63,443 nucleotides of DNA, taken from the NCBI GenBank assembly GCA_039925145.1, contig JBDSZL010000066.1, forward strand, positions 1-63,443. Reading direction: 5' to 3'. Below are positions 34,974 through 43,499 of this stretch, piece after piece. Within the stretch, counting starts at the first letter, position 1. Each line of letters begins with the position of its first letter. The position numbers and the translations under genes were made by a program. The DNA is from JBDSZL01 sp039925145 (lineage in GTDB: Bacteria; Acidobacteriota; Vicinamibacteria; Vicinamibacterales; SCN-69-37). Under the pieces are notes generated by a model. That model saw only the letters and a list, made by a program, of their open reading frames with translations, was not told where the DNA came from and searched no databases.

Positions 34974-35293
34974 TTAGGGGCGGGGCATCTCGATCTCGGC
35001 GTAGCTTCCTGGCGTCGCACTATTCACGGCGGCGACCACACGCGCCACGTGTGGTTGTAGGCCGGGCCAATGCGCGGACCCGATCACGACGATGGCGATA
35101 CGTCTCCCGGCAAGATTCTGCTGATGTTCTTGTCAGTCGTCACAAACACCTCGAACCTAGCGGCCTCGGCGGTCGTGAGGAGGTCGCCGTTGCTCAGGGT
35201 GGCCCAGCCTTCCTGGGTAGCGGTTCGGACCGTGTGCAGAATTAAATAGTGACGAATCGGGACAGGCGTGCCTTGATCGAAAAGGACGAGCAT
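34974..35293 (-). pseudogene. DUF5615 PIN-like toxin, frameshifted
   Basis: The frame starts at 35293 with LVLFDQGTPVPIRHYL and runs to FEVFVTTDKNIS. It then shifts: the conserved continuation QNLAGRRIAIVVI and GSAHWPGLQPHVARVV is in another frame and ends at TAA (34974-34976). A small deletion near 35110 explains the shift. DUF5615 proteins are PIN-like RNases, and the D-x-G and TTDKN acidic residues are visible. The ATG shares its A with the stop of the DUF433 gene upstream. Confidence 0.75.
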
Positions 35294-35529
35294 CAGCGAC
35301 CGGACGCAGTCAGGTCGAGGCTACGAGCGGCGAACTCGATGACGGCCTGCACCTGCTTCCGGTCGAGGCCTTCGTACCGCCCAAGCACATCATCAAGGCT
35401 GGCACCCGCCTCGAGGTTCTTGAAGATCGTGGCCACCGGCATGCGTGTGCCCCGGAGTACCCACGCGCCGCTCACCTTCCCCGGGACCTTTTCGACCGCC
35501 GCACACTGAGACCAGTCGAGCACTGCCAT
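35293..35529 (-). CDS. DUF433 antitoxin
   Basis: A 78-residue protein with the DUF433 pattern: CAAVEKVPGKVSGAWVLRGT, then RMPVATIFKNLEAGAS and DDVLGRYEGLDRKQVQAVIE. The family is the usual antitoxin for DUF5615 PIN-like toxins and probably binds the operon promoter through its helix-turn-helix. It is intact while its partner is frameshifted. The stop and the toxin start overlap as TGATG. Confidence 0.82.
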   Translation of the reverse strand: MAVLDWSQCAAVEKVPGKVSGAWVLRGTRMPVATIFKNLEAGASLDDVLGRYEGLDRKQVQAVIEFAARSLDLTASGR

Positions 35530-35582
35530 CGGTGGACTCCTTGGACGGTCCCAGAATACACCTGACCGGAATTCGCGCCGTT

Positions 35583-35695
35583 TAGGCCGGCGACGACGAT
35601 TCGAAGCGCGCGCGCGAGCACGAGGCGGAGCACGTCGCCGCGCGTGGCGCCGAGCGCCGTGCGCACACCAATCTCGCGGCGGCGCTGCGCCACGG
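35583..35695 (-). pseudogene. Fragment of an ADOP/MacB permease
   Basis: The minus strand reads VAQRRREIGVRTALGATRGD, then VLRLVLARALRIVVAGL. This is the highly conserved loop and helix near the C-terminus of MacB-like permeases, as in the three complete copies in this window. Only about 37 residues remain and nothing upstream continues the match. Confidence 0.65.
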
Positions 35696-35770
35696 CGCCT
35701 CGCGGCTGCCGAAGGCGGAGTCGTCAGCGCCGAAGACCTGCTGGCACGAGCGTGGGATGAGAACGCAGAC
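35693..35770 (+). pseudogene. Response-regulator DNA-binding fragment
   Basis: The plus strand reads RRLAAAEGGVVSAEDLLARA followed by WDENAD, the helix region of OmpR-type winged-helix domains (AAEGAVVSAEELLxRxWDENADPFT). The match stops at 35770. Together with the adjacent permease fragment it shows that this stretch is assembled from gene debris. Confidence 0.5.
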
Positions 35771-35808
35771 GGTCGCCGCGGTATCGATATCCCCGTCCAT
35801 CAGATGCG

Positions 35809-36384
35809 TCAGACGCGAGGAAAGCCACTGGACTGCCGTACGCGTTCGGCCTGCGCTAAATGCCGGCTCTCGTGTTTGGCGACGATTTCGAGACCCGCCC
35901 CGACGGTGAATCGGAGAAGAGGGATGAACGGATTTTTGAATCGCAGACGATTGACATCGTAGTCGCTGGCCTTCGTCACGAGCTCGCGCGCGACGACGTT
36001 GCTGCGAAGCAGATCGTCCAGCACGCCCACGTTCACCTCCGCTGCAGGCTTGATCTTCTTGGGGGCACGTGTCCGCGATCCGGTTTCGGTCGTCAACGGC
36101 GCGACGTACTGCTTGATGAACCGGCGCGTCCAGAAGCCGATGGTTACCTCCTGCACGGGGGAGCGAGGCTGGCCGACCAACGCCGCCGCTATCGCCGGCA
36201 GATAGACGTTATTGGTGACGAGCAGGTGGTCGAGGCACTGCCCGACGCTCCACGCGCCCGGACGGCCGCTCCAGTTGAGCTGCGCTGTGGTGAGTCCGCG
36301 CCCCAGCTGCTCGGCACGGCGGTCCGAGGCGTCGAGTTCCGAGATGAGGCGTTGAGGCCAGGCGGGAGTGGAGGATCGCGTCAC
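35809..36384 (-). CDS. DinB-family protein
   Basis: A 191-residue four-helix-bundle protein of the DinB/YfiT type. Visible are GAWSVGQCLDHLLVTN, with the first metal histidine, and the C-terminal HESRHLAQAERVR, with the second and third histidines. These metal-binding proteins include thiol-dependent transferases, but the substrate is unknown. The N-terminal helix (LISELDASDRRAEQLGRGL) fits. It lies 31 bases after the start-side end of the MutS-like gene in the same orientation, a possible operon. Confidence 0.82.
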   Translation of the reverse strand: MTRSSTPAWPQRLISELDASDRRAEQLGRGLTTAQLNWSGRPGAWSVGQCLDHLLVTNNVYLPAIAAALVGQPRSPVQEVTIGFWTRRFIKQYVAPLTTETGSRTRAPKKIKPAAEVNVGVLDDLLRSNVVARELVTKASDYDVNRLRFKNPFIPLLRFTVGAGLEIVAKHESRHLAQAERVRQSSGFPRV

Positions 36385-36415
36385 GAAAGTATTTTAACGG
36401 GGCGCGCGGTCGGAG

Positions 36416-38131
36416 TCAGGACAGCGTGCTCCGGGAGTACAGCGGTTCTCGGCCGCGCTGGGCGTCGAGTTCCCGCGCGCGTTCCATGGCGCGGGCCACC
36501 AGCTCTACCGGTGCCCCGCGCAGCCCGAGCAGCGCAATCGCATTCCGCGTCGTTGCCGGCCCCGGCAGCAGCCGATAGTCGAACGCCAGACCATCACGAT
36601 CCATTGTGTCGGTGAAATGAAACGGGGCATACGTGTCCGCGAGCAGGTCGACGAGCTCCTGATCGTGCGTCGCGGCGAGCACCACATGCGGTGCCGGCCG
36701 TCCCGCCGCGTCCGGTGCGAGCAGCGCCGAGAGCACGGCCTCGCCCGCGGCGATGCGCTCCACGGCGTTGGTGCCGCGAAACAGCTCGTCGAACAGCATC
36801 AGGTGGGGCGCGGGCGTCCGCGAGGCGTGAACCAGCGCCAGCACGGATTCGACCTCGACCATGTAGTAACTCCTGCCGCTCGCGGGATCGTCGTCGCGGC
36901 CGATGCAGCTGCGTACCACGAACGTCGGCCCTTCGTAGGATTCGGCAATGCACGTGTTGATGGTCTGCGCCATTGCCGTCGTCACGCCGACCGTCCGGAG
37001 AAACGTGGTCTTGCCAGACATGTTCGAGCCGGTGATGACGGCACCGTGTGGTGGACCCAGACTCACGGAATTGCCGACGGCCTCGGGCAAGAGGGGATGA
37101 CGAACGCCCGAGAGGCGAAGCGTGGTTCCCGCCGGCCCAATGACGGGTCTCGTCCATCCCTTCGTCCCTGCTCGATACGATGCGATGCTCACCGCCGCGT
37201 CGACGTCCCCCACCGCGCCAATGACTCTGGTGAGTGTCTCGGCGCGAGCGCGGAGTTCGCGCGCGCCGAAGAACAGGGCGTTCGCGTCGAGACAGAACAG
37301 GAGATTCAGATACTCGAACAGCAGGGCTGCGATGTTGCCGGAGGCGGCGGCCGTTCCATCGCGCCCGGCCCAGGCGGCAATCCGACGCAGCCGCGCCAGA
37401 TTGCGAACATCTGCGCGCAAGGTTGCCAGAATCGCCGCGCCGGGCAGCGCCAATTGATTGAGCGCGTCAGCGGCAGCGACAAGTGGACCGACCTGCCGGA
37501 ACGCGCCCGTGACAGTCCGCAAGCCGTTGGCGGCCGTGCTCCGAAGCGCGAGGCTGATAACGCAACCGGCGGCGATCGCCAGGATAGCGATGGGATAGAA
37601 GAGAAAGACGACAACCGTCGCCACCATCGTACTGGCAAGGGCCGGGAACACCGCGTGCCACGCGCGGATCTCCAGCGCATCGGCAGCAGCCAGATCGATC
37701 AGATCGTACCCGGCTGGATCGGTGAGCGGCATGAGCGCCAGTTGCACGGCTTCGCGCGTGTGGATGTTGTCGTGCAGGTGTGTCACGAGCGCCTCGAACG
37801 TCTGGGTGTGCCTGCCGTTCGGTGAGTCGCGCAGACGGGCGTACAGCACCTGCTGTCCGACCACGCTTTCGGTTCGATCGAGAACGGCGAACACGTCGTC
37901 CATGTTCAAATCCGCCCACGTGCGATCGTCCATGGTGGCGCTGGAGGCCGTGCGGGTTCCCGGTGCCCGGTGGTATCGGCCAATCGCGTGCATGTCGTGG
38001 TCGCGCTCGCGAAGGAGACTCCATCGTTCGCGGAGCTTCGAGAGCCGCAGGGCCTGTTGGCGTCGATTCAAGACGATCGACAAGAGGCCAAGCGCGCTCA
38101 GTACTAGCAGGACTGAGAGGGTTGGCAGCAC
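36416..38131 (-). CDS. MutS-like ATPase with N-terminal membrane segments
   Basis: 571 residues. The C-terminal third is a MutS-family ABC ATPase: Walker A GSNMSGKTTFLRT, the signature region RSYYMVEVES, Walker B HLMLFDELFRGTN and the THDQEL histidine switch. The clamp and mismatch-recognition domains of MutS are absent. Instead there is a membrane segment at residues 2-20 and two more around 165-205 (FPALASTMVATVVVFLFYPI). Such membrane-bound MutS relatives are known from sequence only. The role in mismatch repair is doubtful because the DNA-reading domain is lacking. Confidence 0.85.
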   Translation of the reverse strand: MLPTLSVLLVLSALGLLSIVLNRRQQALRLSKLRERWSLLRERDHDMHAIGRYHRAPGTRTASSATMDDRTWADLNMDDVFAVLDRTESVVGQQVLYARLRDSPNGRHTQTFEALVTHLHDNIHTREAVQLALMPLTDPAGYDLIDLAAADALEIRAWHAVFPALASTMVATVVVFLFYPIAILAIAAGCVISLALRSTAANGLRTVTGAFRQVGPLVAAADALNQLALPGAAILATLRADVRNLARLRRIAAWAGRDGTAAASGNIAALLFEYLNLLFCLDANALFFGARELRARAETLTRVIGAVGDVDAAVSIASYRAGTKGWTRPVIGPAGTTLRLSGVRHPLLPEAVGNSVSLGPPHGAVITGSNMSGKTTFLRTVGVTTAMAQTINTCIAESYEGPTFVVRSCIGRDDDPASGRSYYMVEVESVLALVHASRTPAPHLMLFDELFRGTNAVERIAAGEAVLSALLAPDAAGRPAPHVVLAATHDQELVDLLADTYAPFHFTDTMDRDGLAFDYRLLPGPATTRNAIALLGLRGAPVELVARAMERARELDAQRGREPLYSRSTLS

Positions 38132-38194
38132 GCCGTTCCAGGGCCGGAATCGATCACGGCGCCAGTGTAACTCACCGCATCCTGGAGACCTGCT

Positions 38195-38614
38195 TCAGGC
38201 TGTCTTCTTCTTCGGCCGTTTTGCCTCGCCCGATCGGTTGAGAGCGACCGCCTCGCGAATCAGTGCTTCGAAGGCGCGCTCGTCTATTTGTTCTCCCTGG
38301 CGGATGTCAATCGCGCGGCGCGCATTGCCGTCGAGACTGGAGTTGAAGAGATGGCCAGGATCCTTCAGCGACGCACCCTTCAGGAACGTCAGCTTCACCA
38401 CACTCTTATAGGACTCGCCCGTGCAGATGATGCCCTCATGCGACCACACCGGCGTACCCCTCCACTTCCATTCCTCGACGACGTCGGGGGCGGCCTGCTT
38501 GATGAGCCTGCGTATGCTGGCGAGCGTTTCCCCGCGCCAGTCGTCGAGATCGGCGATTCTCTGAGAGATGAGTTCCGATGCTGACTGCTGTTGGCTCGCA
38601 TCCGGCTTCTTCAT
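38195..38614 (-). CDS. DUF1801 domain protein
   Basis: A 139-residue YdhG-like protein. Blocks are WRGETLASIRRLIKQAAPDV, WKWRGTPVWSHEGIICTG, FLKGASLKDPGHLFNSSLDG and a Lys-rich end (KRPKKKTA). DUF1801 has an iron-chaperone frataxin-like fold in one case; its general function is unknown. The ATG at 38614 begins MKKPDAS. It follows the MutS-like gene in the opposite sense of reading order (its start is upstream on the minus strand). Confidence 0.82.
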   Translation of the reverse strand: MKKPDASQQQSASELISQRIADLDDWRGETLASIRRLIKQAAPDVVEEWKWRGTPVWSHEGIICTGESYKSVVKLTFLKGASLKDPGHLFNSSLDGNARRAIDIRQGEQIDERAFEALIREAVALNRSGEAKRPKKKTA

Positions 38615-38788
38615 GTATTCATCGTAGGGTCGCGTCGCGTTGGTTCGCAACATCGTGCGGATGCCCAACTCGAGTGGCGGGCGCGGCGCATCGAGCGATG
38701 GGCGGCTGGCGCCGATCCGACGGACGCGAAGCTGATCGCAGGCCCTCAGCTCGTCGCGGCCGTATTCGGCCGTATGATGTTCGGCACC

Positions 38789-39274
38789 ATGGCCAAAGTC
38801 CGTCCAGTTCCGAAGGGGTATCACACAGTCACCGCCGGTCTGTCCGTCAAGGATGCCGGCGCGTTCATCAAGTTCTGCAAGAAAGCGTTCGGCGCGAAAG
38901 AAGTTGAGCGCATGACCGGTCCCGGCGGCGGGGTCATGCACGCCGAGTTGATCATCGGTGATTCGCGGGTCATGTGCGGCGACGAGATGCCGAGCATAGG
39001 CAACAAGTCCGCCGCGACGCTCGGCGGCACGCCGGTGCAGCTTTACCTCCAGGTCGAGGACTGCGACAGGGTCTTCAAGAAGGCGCTCGCCGCTGGCGCG
39101 ACGGTCCGCATGCCGCTCGAGAACATGTTCTGGGGCGACCGCATGGGTAGTGTGGTCGATCCGTTCGGCAACACCTGGGGCGTGGCGACGCGAATCGAAA
39201 ACGTCTCGCCCGCAGAGATGAAGAAGCGCGCCAAGAAGTGGATGGCCCAGATGGCCGCCCCGAAGACGACCTAG
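38789..39274 (+). CDS. VOC-family (glyoxalase/PhnB-like) protein
   Basis: A 161-residue protein with two betaalphabetabetabeta units: LSVKDAGAFIKFCKKAFGAK, GGGVMHAELIIGDSRVMCGD, VQLYLQVEDCDRVFKKALAAG and WGDRMGSVVDPFGNTWGVAT. This is the PhnB-like branch of the vicinal oxygen chelate superfamily. The reaction is unknown. ATGs at 38774 and 38777 are alternative starts. It is convergent with the response-regulator gene. Confidence 0.85.
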   Translation: MAKVRPVPKGYHTVTAGLSVKDAGAFIKFCKKAFGAKEVERMTGPGGGVMHAELIIGDSRVMCGDEMPSIGNKSAATLGGTPVQLYLQVEDCDRVFKKALAAGATVRMPLENMFWGDRMGSVVDPFGNTWGVATRIENVSPAEMKKRAKKWMAQMAAPKTT

Positions 39275-39299
39275 CTCTCTCCGGGCGCCAGCGCCGGCG

Positions 39300-39935
39300 T
39301 CACAGATCCTCGGGTGAGACCAGCCGCCGCCGGAGCGCCTCGGCAATGGCTTGGGCACGATTCTCGACGCGCAGCTTGCCCAGCACGTGACTCACGTGTG
39401 ACTTCACCGTCTCCTCCCCGATGGCGAGCGTTGTCGAGATGTCCTTGTTCGACCGCCCCGCGACGAGGTGACGCAACACGTCCAGTTCTCGCGTGGTGAG
39501 CTGCTCGCCAGGGATCGGCAGATCGGCGGCGAGCAACGCGACCGCAGAATCGATCACGATGCGTCCGCGCGCGACGTCGCGTACCGCGGCTACTAGCGTC
39601 TCGGGCTCCGCGTCCTTCCGGATGTAGGCCGAGGCGCCCGCGCGAAGCACCCCCATCATGCGTGGCGCGTCGATCGAGGCGGTCAACGCGATGACCTTCG
39701 TCCCAGGCCGGCCCGCCAGAATGCGCCGGGTCGTCTCGATGCCATCCAGCCCGCCGGGCATCAGCAGGTCCTGAATCACGATGTCCGGCTGCCACTCGTC
39801 GAGGTGCCCTAAGACCTCCTCGCCGCTGGCGGCAATGCCCACGACCGTCATGTCCGGAAACGACTCGAGCCACGCCTTCAAGCTGCGCGTGACCACGCGG
39901 TGGTCGTCGACCAGCACAATGCGCAGCGTCGTCAT
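39300..39935 (-). CDS. NarL/LuxR-type response regulator
   Basis: 211 residues. The receiver domain (residues 1-120) has the acidic pair in LVDDHRVV, the phospho-acceptor aspartate in VIQDLLMPGG, the T in ALTAS and the K in IRKDAEP. The C-terminal HTH_LuxR domain has LTTRELDVLRHLVAGRSNKD, then IGEETVKSHVSHVLGKL. The ATG at 39935 overlaps the stop of the kinase gene by four bases, so the two form a coupled two-component operon. Target genes are unknown. Confidence 0.93.
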   Translation of the reverse strand: MTTLRIVLVDDHRVVTRSLKAWLESFPDMTVVGIAASGEEVLGHLDEWQPDIVIQDLLMPGGLDGIETTRRILAGRPGTKVIALTASIDAPRMMGVLRAGASAYIRKDAEPETLVAAVRDVARGRIVIDSAVALLAADLPIPGEQLTTRELDVLRHLVAGRSNKDISTTLAIGEETVKSHVSHVLGKLRVENRAQAIAEALRRRLVSPEDL

Positions 39936-41239
39936 GCCGCGGCTGATCGCAGGCGGCTTGCTCGTCGCCAGGCGTTGCTGTAGCGCAGGATTTCGAACGC
40001 CGGAACGATGAGCATCGGCACGATCGCCCAATTCGGACGCCCCGAACGCCACGGCAGCACCAGTATCAGTGCTGCCAGCACCACGAAGCCCAGCGAGTTC
40101 ATCACGATGCCCTCAACGTACTGATTGGGCGCGGCCGACTCGATCGGGACGACGAACGTGACGACCGTGCCACCCGTCGAGCCGCCTTGGATGGCGAAGC
40201 GGCCGCCGAGTTCAGACGCTCGCGCTCGCATGTTCTGGATGCCTGAACCCGCGGAGCCTTCATCCGCACCGATGCCCGTGCCATCGTCAGCGATCGTCAA
40301 TCGCAGGTCGGTGCCGACGGGCTCCAGTGCGATGCGCACCCGAGTGGCGCGCGCGTGGCGCGCGATGTTGGCGCACGCCTCCTGCACTGCCCGGAACAGC
40401 GCGTCAGGGGTTCCCGGCGGAAGAATCTGGACCGGGGGCAACGCGGCCATGTGGAGATCGACCGCGGCACCCGTTCTGAGCCGCAGCGCCTCGGCCTGCC
40501 GGCGAATTGCGTCGAGCAACGCGTCGGTTCCCAACACGCCGGTTTTGAGATGGTCGGTCACCGCCTCCATCTCGCCCATCGCATCGCGAGCCGAGGCGCG
40601 GATCGTCTCGATCGCCTCGATGGCTCCCGCTGGATCCGATTCAAGTCGGGCTTCCACTGTCGCAGCGGCCGTCTGGATGGCGAAGATCTGTTGCTTGACC
40701 GAGTCGTGCAGATCGCGCGCGAGTCGATGCCGCTCCTCCTGTGCCGCGATCGCCCGGATCTGCTGCTCGTACCGCGTCCGCACCGTGTCGGTGCCGGGCA
40801 CCTGACGCAAGCTGGTCGGCCGTCTCGTCCACCAGCTCGGATTGCCCAATGCGGTCGACCACGCATAAAAGAGCGCGAGCGTAGCCACGCCCGCCACCAC
40901 GACGAGCCAGTCTGCAAGGCCCCACGGCCACACGGCTTTCCACTGGATGAACAGCATGCCCAGCACGACTGCATGGGCCGCCCCGAACCACCCAAGAGCG
41001 CGCCGGCGGTGCAGGACATTGGGAATCGTCGAGAGCCCGATCGCCGTCAGGCCAGACCCAACGAGCGCGGCACCGCAGACGAAGATGAGGCTGTACGATC
41101 CGTTGGCTGAGCTGGCGAGCAGGAGCGCCACAGGCCCCGGGTCAGTCAGGAGGAGAAACCCGCCAATTGCCGCAAGCGCGGCATATGCCCACAAAAAGAC
41201 ACGCGTGTCGGTGCCATCGACAGGTTCGAGAATGTCCAT
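39932..41239 (-). CDS. HisKA_3-type sensor histidine kinase with C-terminal membrane segments
   Basis: 435 residues. There are about five N-terminal membrane helices (residues 15-140), then the dimerisation/phospho-histidine helix RHRLARDLHDSVKQQIFAI (H near 178), and a HATPase_c domain with an N box in EACANIARHARA and G boxes in ADDGTGIG and GSGIQNMRARA. After the ATPase come two more hydrophobic helices (GIVMNSLGFVVLAALILVLP and WAIVPMLIVPAFEIL) and a basic tail, which is not typical of NarX/DesK-like kinases. It forms an operon with the response regulator. Confidence 0.9.
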   Translation of the reverse strand: MDILEPVDGTDTRVFLWAYAALAAIGGFLLLTDPGPVALLLASSANGSYSLIFVCGAALVGSGLTAIGLSTIPNVLHRRRALGWFGAAHAVVLGMLFIQWKAVWPWGLADWLVVVAGVATLALFYAWSTALGNPSWWTRRPTSLRQVPGTDTVRTRYEQQIRAIAAQEERHRLARDLHDSVKQQIFAIQTAAATVEARLESDPAGAIEAIETIRASARDAMGEMEAVTDHLKTGVLGTDALLDAIRRQAEALRLRTGAAVDLHMAALPPVQILPPGTPDALFRAVQEACANIARHARATRVRIALEPVGTDLRLTIADDGTGIGADEGSAGSGIQNMRARASELGGRFAIQGGSTGGTVVTFVVPIESAAPNQYVEGIVMNSLGFVVLAALILVLPWRSGRPNWAIVPMLIVPAFEILRYSNAWRRASRLRSAAA

Positions 41240-41408
41240 GCGCTGAGTCTACGACTCCGCATCCGACCACGCATCACTCCGCGGGGGGAGGAGCGCTCCG
41301 CGTATACTGCAATCTCCCAGAATGTAGCGTTCGGCTGCCGGCGGTGGCGTTCCGCGCGAGCGCGCGAATCCTCGGCGGCAGCAGCTCGAACCAGGATCAG
41401 GAGTTGCC

Positions 41409-42692
41409 ATGCTTCAGCAGCAATACGTACGTCTCGCTTTGGTAGGTCTGGCGGTGACCACCGTCGTCTCCCTCGCCGCACAGACTCCGGCACCCGCCAG
41501 TCCCACGCCCGGGGCCGCCCCCCCGGGGCAAGGGCGCGGCGGGGGGCCACAGGCTCCCGCGATCGTCTCGCCAGAGGTCTCCGCGGATCGGCACATCACG
41601 TTTCGACTGAACGCGCCCAATGCGCAGAGCGTCCGGCTCAGTGCCGGCGACATCCCGGCCATGGGTACCGCCAGCACGCTCACCAAGGGCGAGAACGGCG
41701 TGTGGTCGACTACCGTGGGCCCGGTTGAACCTGGTGCCTATCGCTATGTCTTTAACGTGGACGGCGTCACGGTTCTAGACCCGCGCAGCCCCGCCACCAG
41801 CGAATCGAACGCAAGCGTGTGGAGCGTCGCCTACGTCTCGGGCAGTGACATGTTCGACACGAAGACGGTGCCGCACGGCGCCGTCGCCGTTGTGACCTAC
41901 TACTCGACCGCGCTCAAGCGGGATCGCCGGATGCACATCTACACGCCGCCCGGCTATCAGGCGGGTCGCGACAAGTATCCGGTCTTCTATCTGCTCCATG
42001 GGGCTAGTGATTCCGATGACTCGTGGACGTCGGTCGGGCGCGCCGGAATCATTCTCGATAATCTGATTGCCGCCAAGAAGGCCAAGCCGATGATCGTCGT
42101 CATGCCCGCTGGCCACACGAACGGCCCGACGCCCGGACGCGGCGCGCCTCCCACCGCGGCCACGATCGCACCCGGTTCGCCCGATGAGTTCACGCAGGAT
42201 TTCGTGACCGACATCATGCCGTATGTCGAGAAGAACTATCGCGTGCTCACAGACCGACAGAACCGCGCGATCGCGGGCCTGTCGATGGGCGGCAGCCAGA
42301 CGCTCAACATTGCCATGCCGCACCTCGACCAGTTCGCGTACATCGGCGTTTTCAGTTCCGGCATTCTCGGTGGCGGCGGTGGTCGCGGCCGCGGCGTGGC
42401 ACCGGCGGCTGGCGCGGCTGCGGCCCCGGCGGCGCCAGCGCCGCCCTTCGGTGCGACCTGGGAAACTCAGAACAAGGCCATGCTCGACAACGCCGCGCTG
42501 AAGAAGGGTCTGAAGCTCGTCTGGTTCAGCACGGGCAAAGACGACGGGTTGATTACGACAGCCACGCGGCCTACGGTCGAGCTGCTCAAGAAGCACGGCT
42601 TCGACGCGAAGTTCACCGAGACTGCCGGCGCCCACACATGGTTGAACTGGCGGAACTATCTCGTCGAGTTCACGCCTCAGCTCTTTCAGTAA
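41409..42692 (+). CDS. Exported esterase (CE1/feruloyl-esterase-like) with Ig-like N-domain
   Basis: 427 residues. A signal peptide (cleavage near SLAAQ) and a Pro/Gly/Arg linker lead to an E-set/CBM48-like domain (residues 55-140, with VWSTTVGPVEPGAYRYVF). The alpha/beta hydrolase of the esterase D/feruloyl esterase type follows. Catalytic residues are Ser in AGLSMGGSQ, Asp in STGKDDG and His in TAGAHTW. A Gly/Ala/Arg-rich insert after SSGILGGG is unusual. It would hydrolyse ester side chains of plant polysaccharides or similar esters in the periplasm or outside. Confidence 0.88.
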   Translation: MLQQQYVRLALVGLAVTTVVSLAAQTPAPASPTPGAAPPGQGRGGGPQAPAIVSPEVSADRHITFRLNAPNAQSVRLSAGDIPAMGTASTLTKGENGVWSTTVGPVEPGAYRYVFNVDGVTVLDPRSPATSESNASVWSVAYVSGSDMFDTKTVPHGAVAVVTYYSTALKRDRRMHIYTPPGYQAGRDKYPVFYLLHGASDSDDSWTSVGRAGIILDNLIAAKKAKPMIVVMPAGHTNGPTPGRGAPPTAATIAPGSPDEFTQDFVTDIMPYVEKNYRVLTDRQNRAIAGLSMGGSQTLNIAMPHLDQFAYIGVFSSGILGGGGGRGRGVAPAAGAAAAPAAPAPPFGATWETQNKAMLDNAALKKGLKLVWFSTGKDDGLITTATRPTVELLKKHGFDAKFTETAGAHTWLNWRNYLVEFTPQLFQ

Positions 42693-42700
42693 CGACGTTC

Positions 42701-42734
42701 GAGACACCGGGTGTGGTCCTGCACCCGGTGTCTC
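42701..42734. terminator. Hairpin terminator between convergent genes
   Basis: A perfect 13-base stem, GAGACACCGGGTG (42701-42713) and CACCCGGTGTCTC (42722-42734), with an 8-base loop and a short TTT run. It lies 9 bases after the esterase stop and 40 before the end of the DnaJ-PilZ gene, so it may serve both. Confidence 0.65.
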
Positions 42735-42773
42735 TTTCACGCCGGTGCCGATCCAGTGGCTCCCGGTCACCCC

Positions 42774-43499
42774 TCACGCATGCGCCGAGAGAATGCCGCC
42801 GCGTTCGGGGATCACGCGTAGCGTCAGAAACTCCACCCCGATGCTCCACCGGGGCACGATGGCTCGCGTGGCGCGCTCCACGTGTCGGACAATCGCCAGC
42901 GCGTCGCAGAACGCGCATCCAATCCGAATCCGCTGCCCGGTCCGAAGCTGGCGGAACGTAAAGAACCTCATCCCCGAGATCGAGAAATCCCACGACGTGC
43001 CGGCAAACGCGTCAGCCAGTGGCCAGCTTTCGTGGAATGAAACCGGCCATTCGCGGCGGAGGCGGTGAAAGATGCGACATGTCGCGTCGTCTTCACGCAG
43101 ACGAGCCATCGGAAAGAGCGGACTCGCGCAGGTCGCGCAGGTCGACGATGGTGATTCGGCCTCGCGTAAGAGAAACAACGTCGTGCAGAACCCGCACTTT
43201 GCCGTGGGAGGGGCTGGCGTTGGGGCCGCCCCGATCGCGGATGGGAGCGCCAACACCTCTCCGGCCGGGACGTTGCCCTTGAAGGCCAGCTCCAGCTCTC
43301 GGTCGTAGATTGCGCGCTTCGCGGGATCGCGCAGCACCGCAAAGGCTTGATTGATCAGCGCCGCCGTCTCCGAGTCGCCGCCGAGATCCGGGTGCATTCG
43401 GAGCTGCCGCATGAGCGTGACATAGCTCATGTGGATGATCTCCTGGGGCGCGCCCGGTTGGACGTGGAGCACGTGATAGTAGTTTGCTCGTTGATCCAT
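42774..43499 (-). CDS. DnaJ domain-zinc ribbon-PilZ domain protein
   Basis: 241 residues. Residues 5-70 form a J domain with the HPD motif at 36-38 (MHPDLGGD) and the closing DPAKRAIYD. Residues 100-125 hold two CxxC pairs (CGFC, CATC), a zinc-ribbon pattern. The C-terminal part matches PilZ: R-x-x-x-R in RIFHR, then D-x-S-x-x-G in WDFSISGMRF, then V-x-x-V and a final IGVEFLTL. PilZ binds cyclic di-GMP; the J domain stimulates Hsp70. The ATG at 43499 is preferred, since seven extra upstream codons add nothing. Confidence 0.8.
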   Translation of the reverse strand: MDQRANYYHVLHVQPGAPQEIIHMSYVTLMRQLRMHPDLGGDSETAALINQAFAVLRDPAKRAIYDRELELAFKGNVPAGEVLALPSAIGAAPTPAPPTAKCGFCTTLFLLREAESPSSTCATCASPLFPMARLREDDATCRIFHRLRREWPVSFHESWPLADAFAGTSWDFSISGMRFFTFRQLRTGQRIRIGCAFCDALAIVRHVERATRAIVPRWSIGVEFLTLRVIPERGGILSAHA

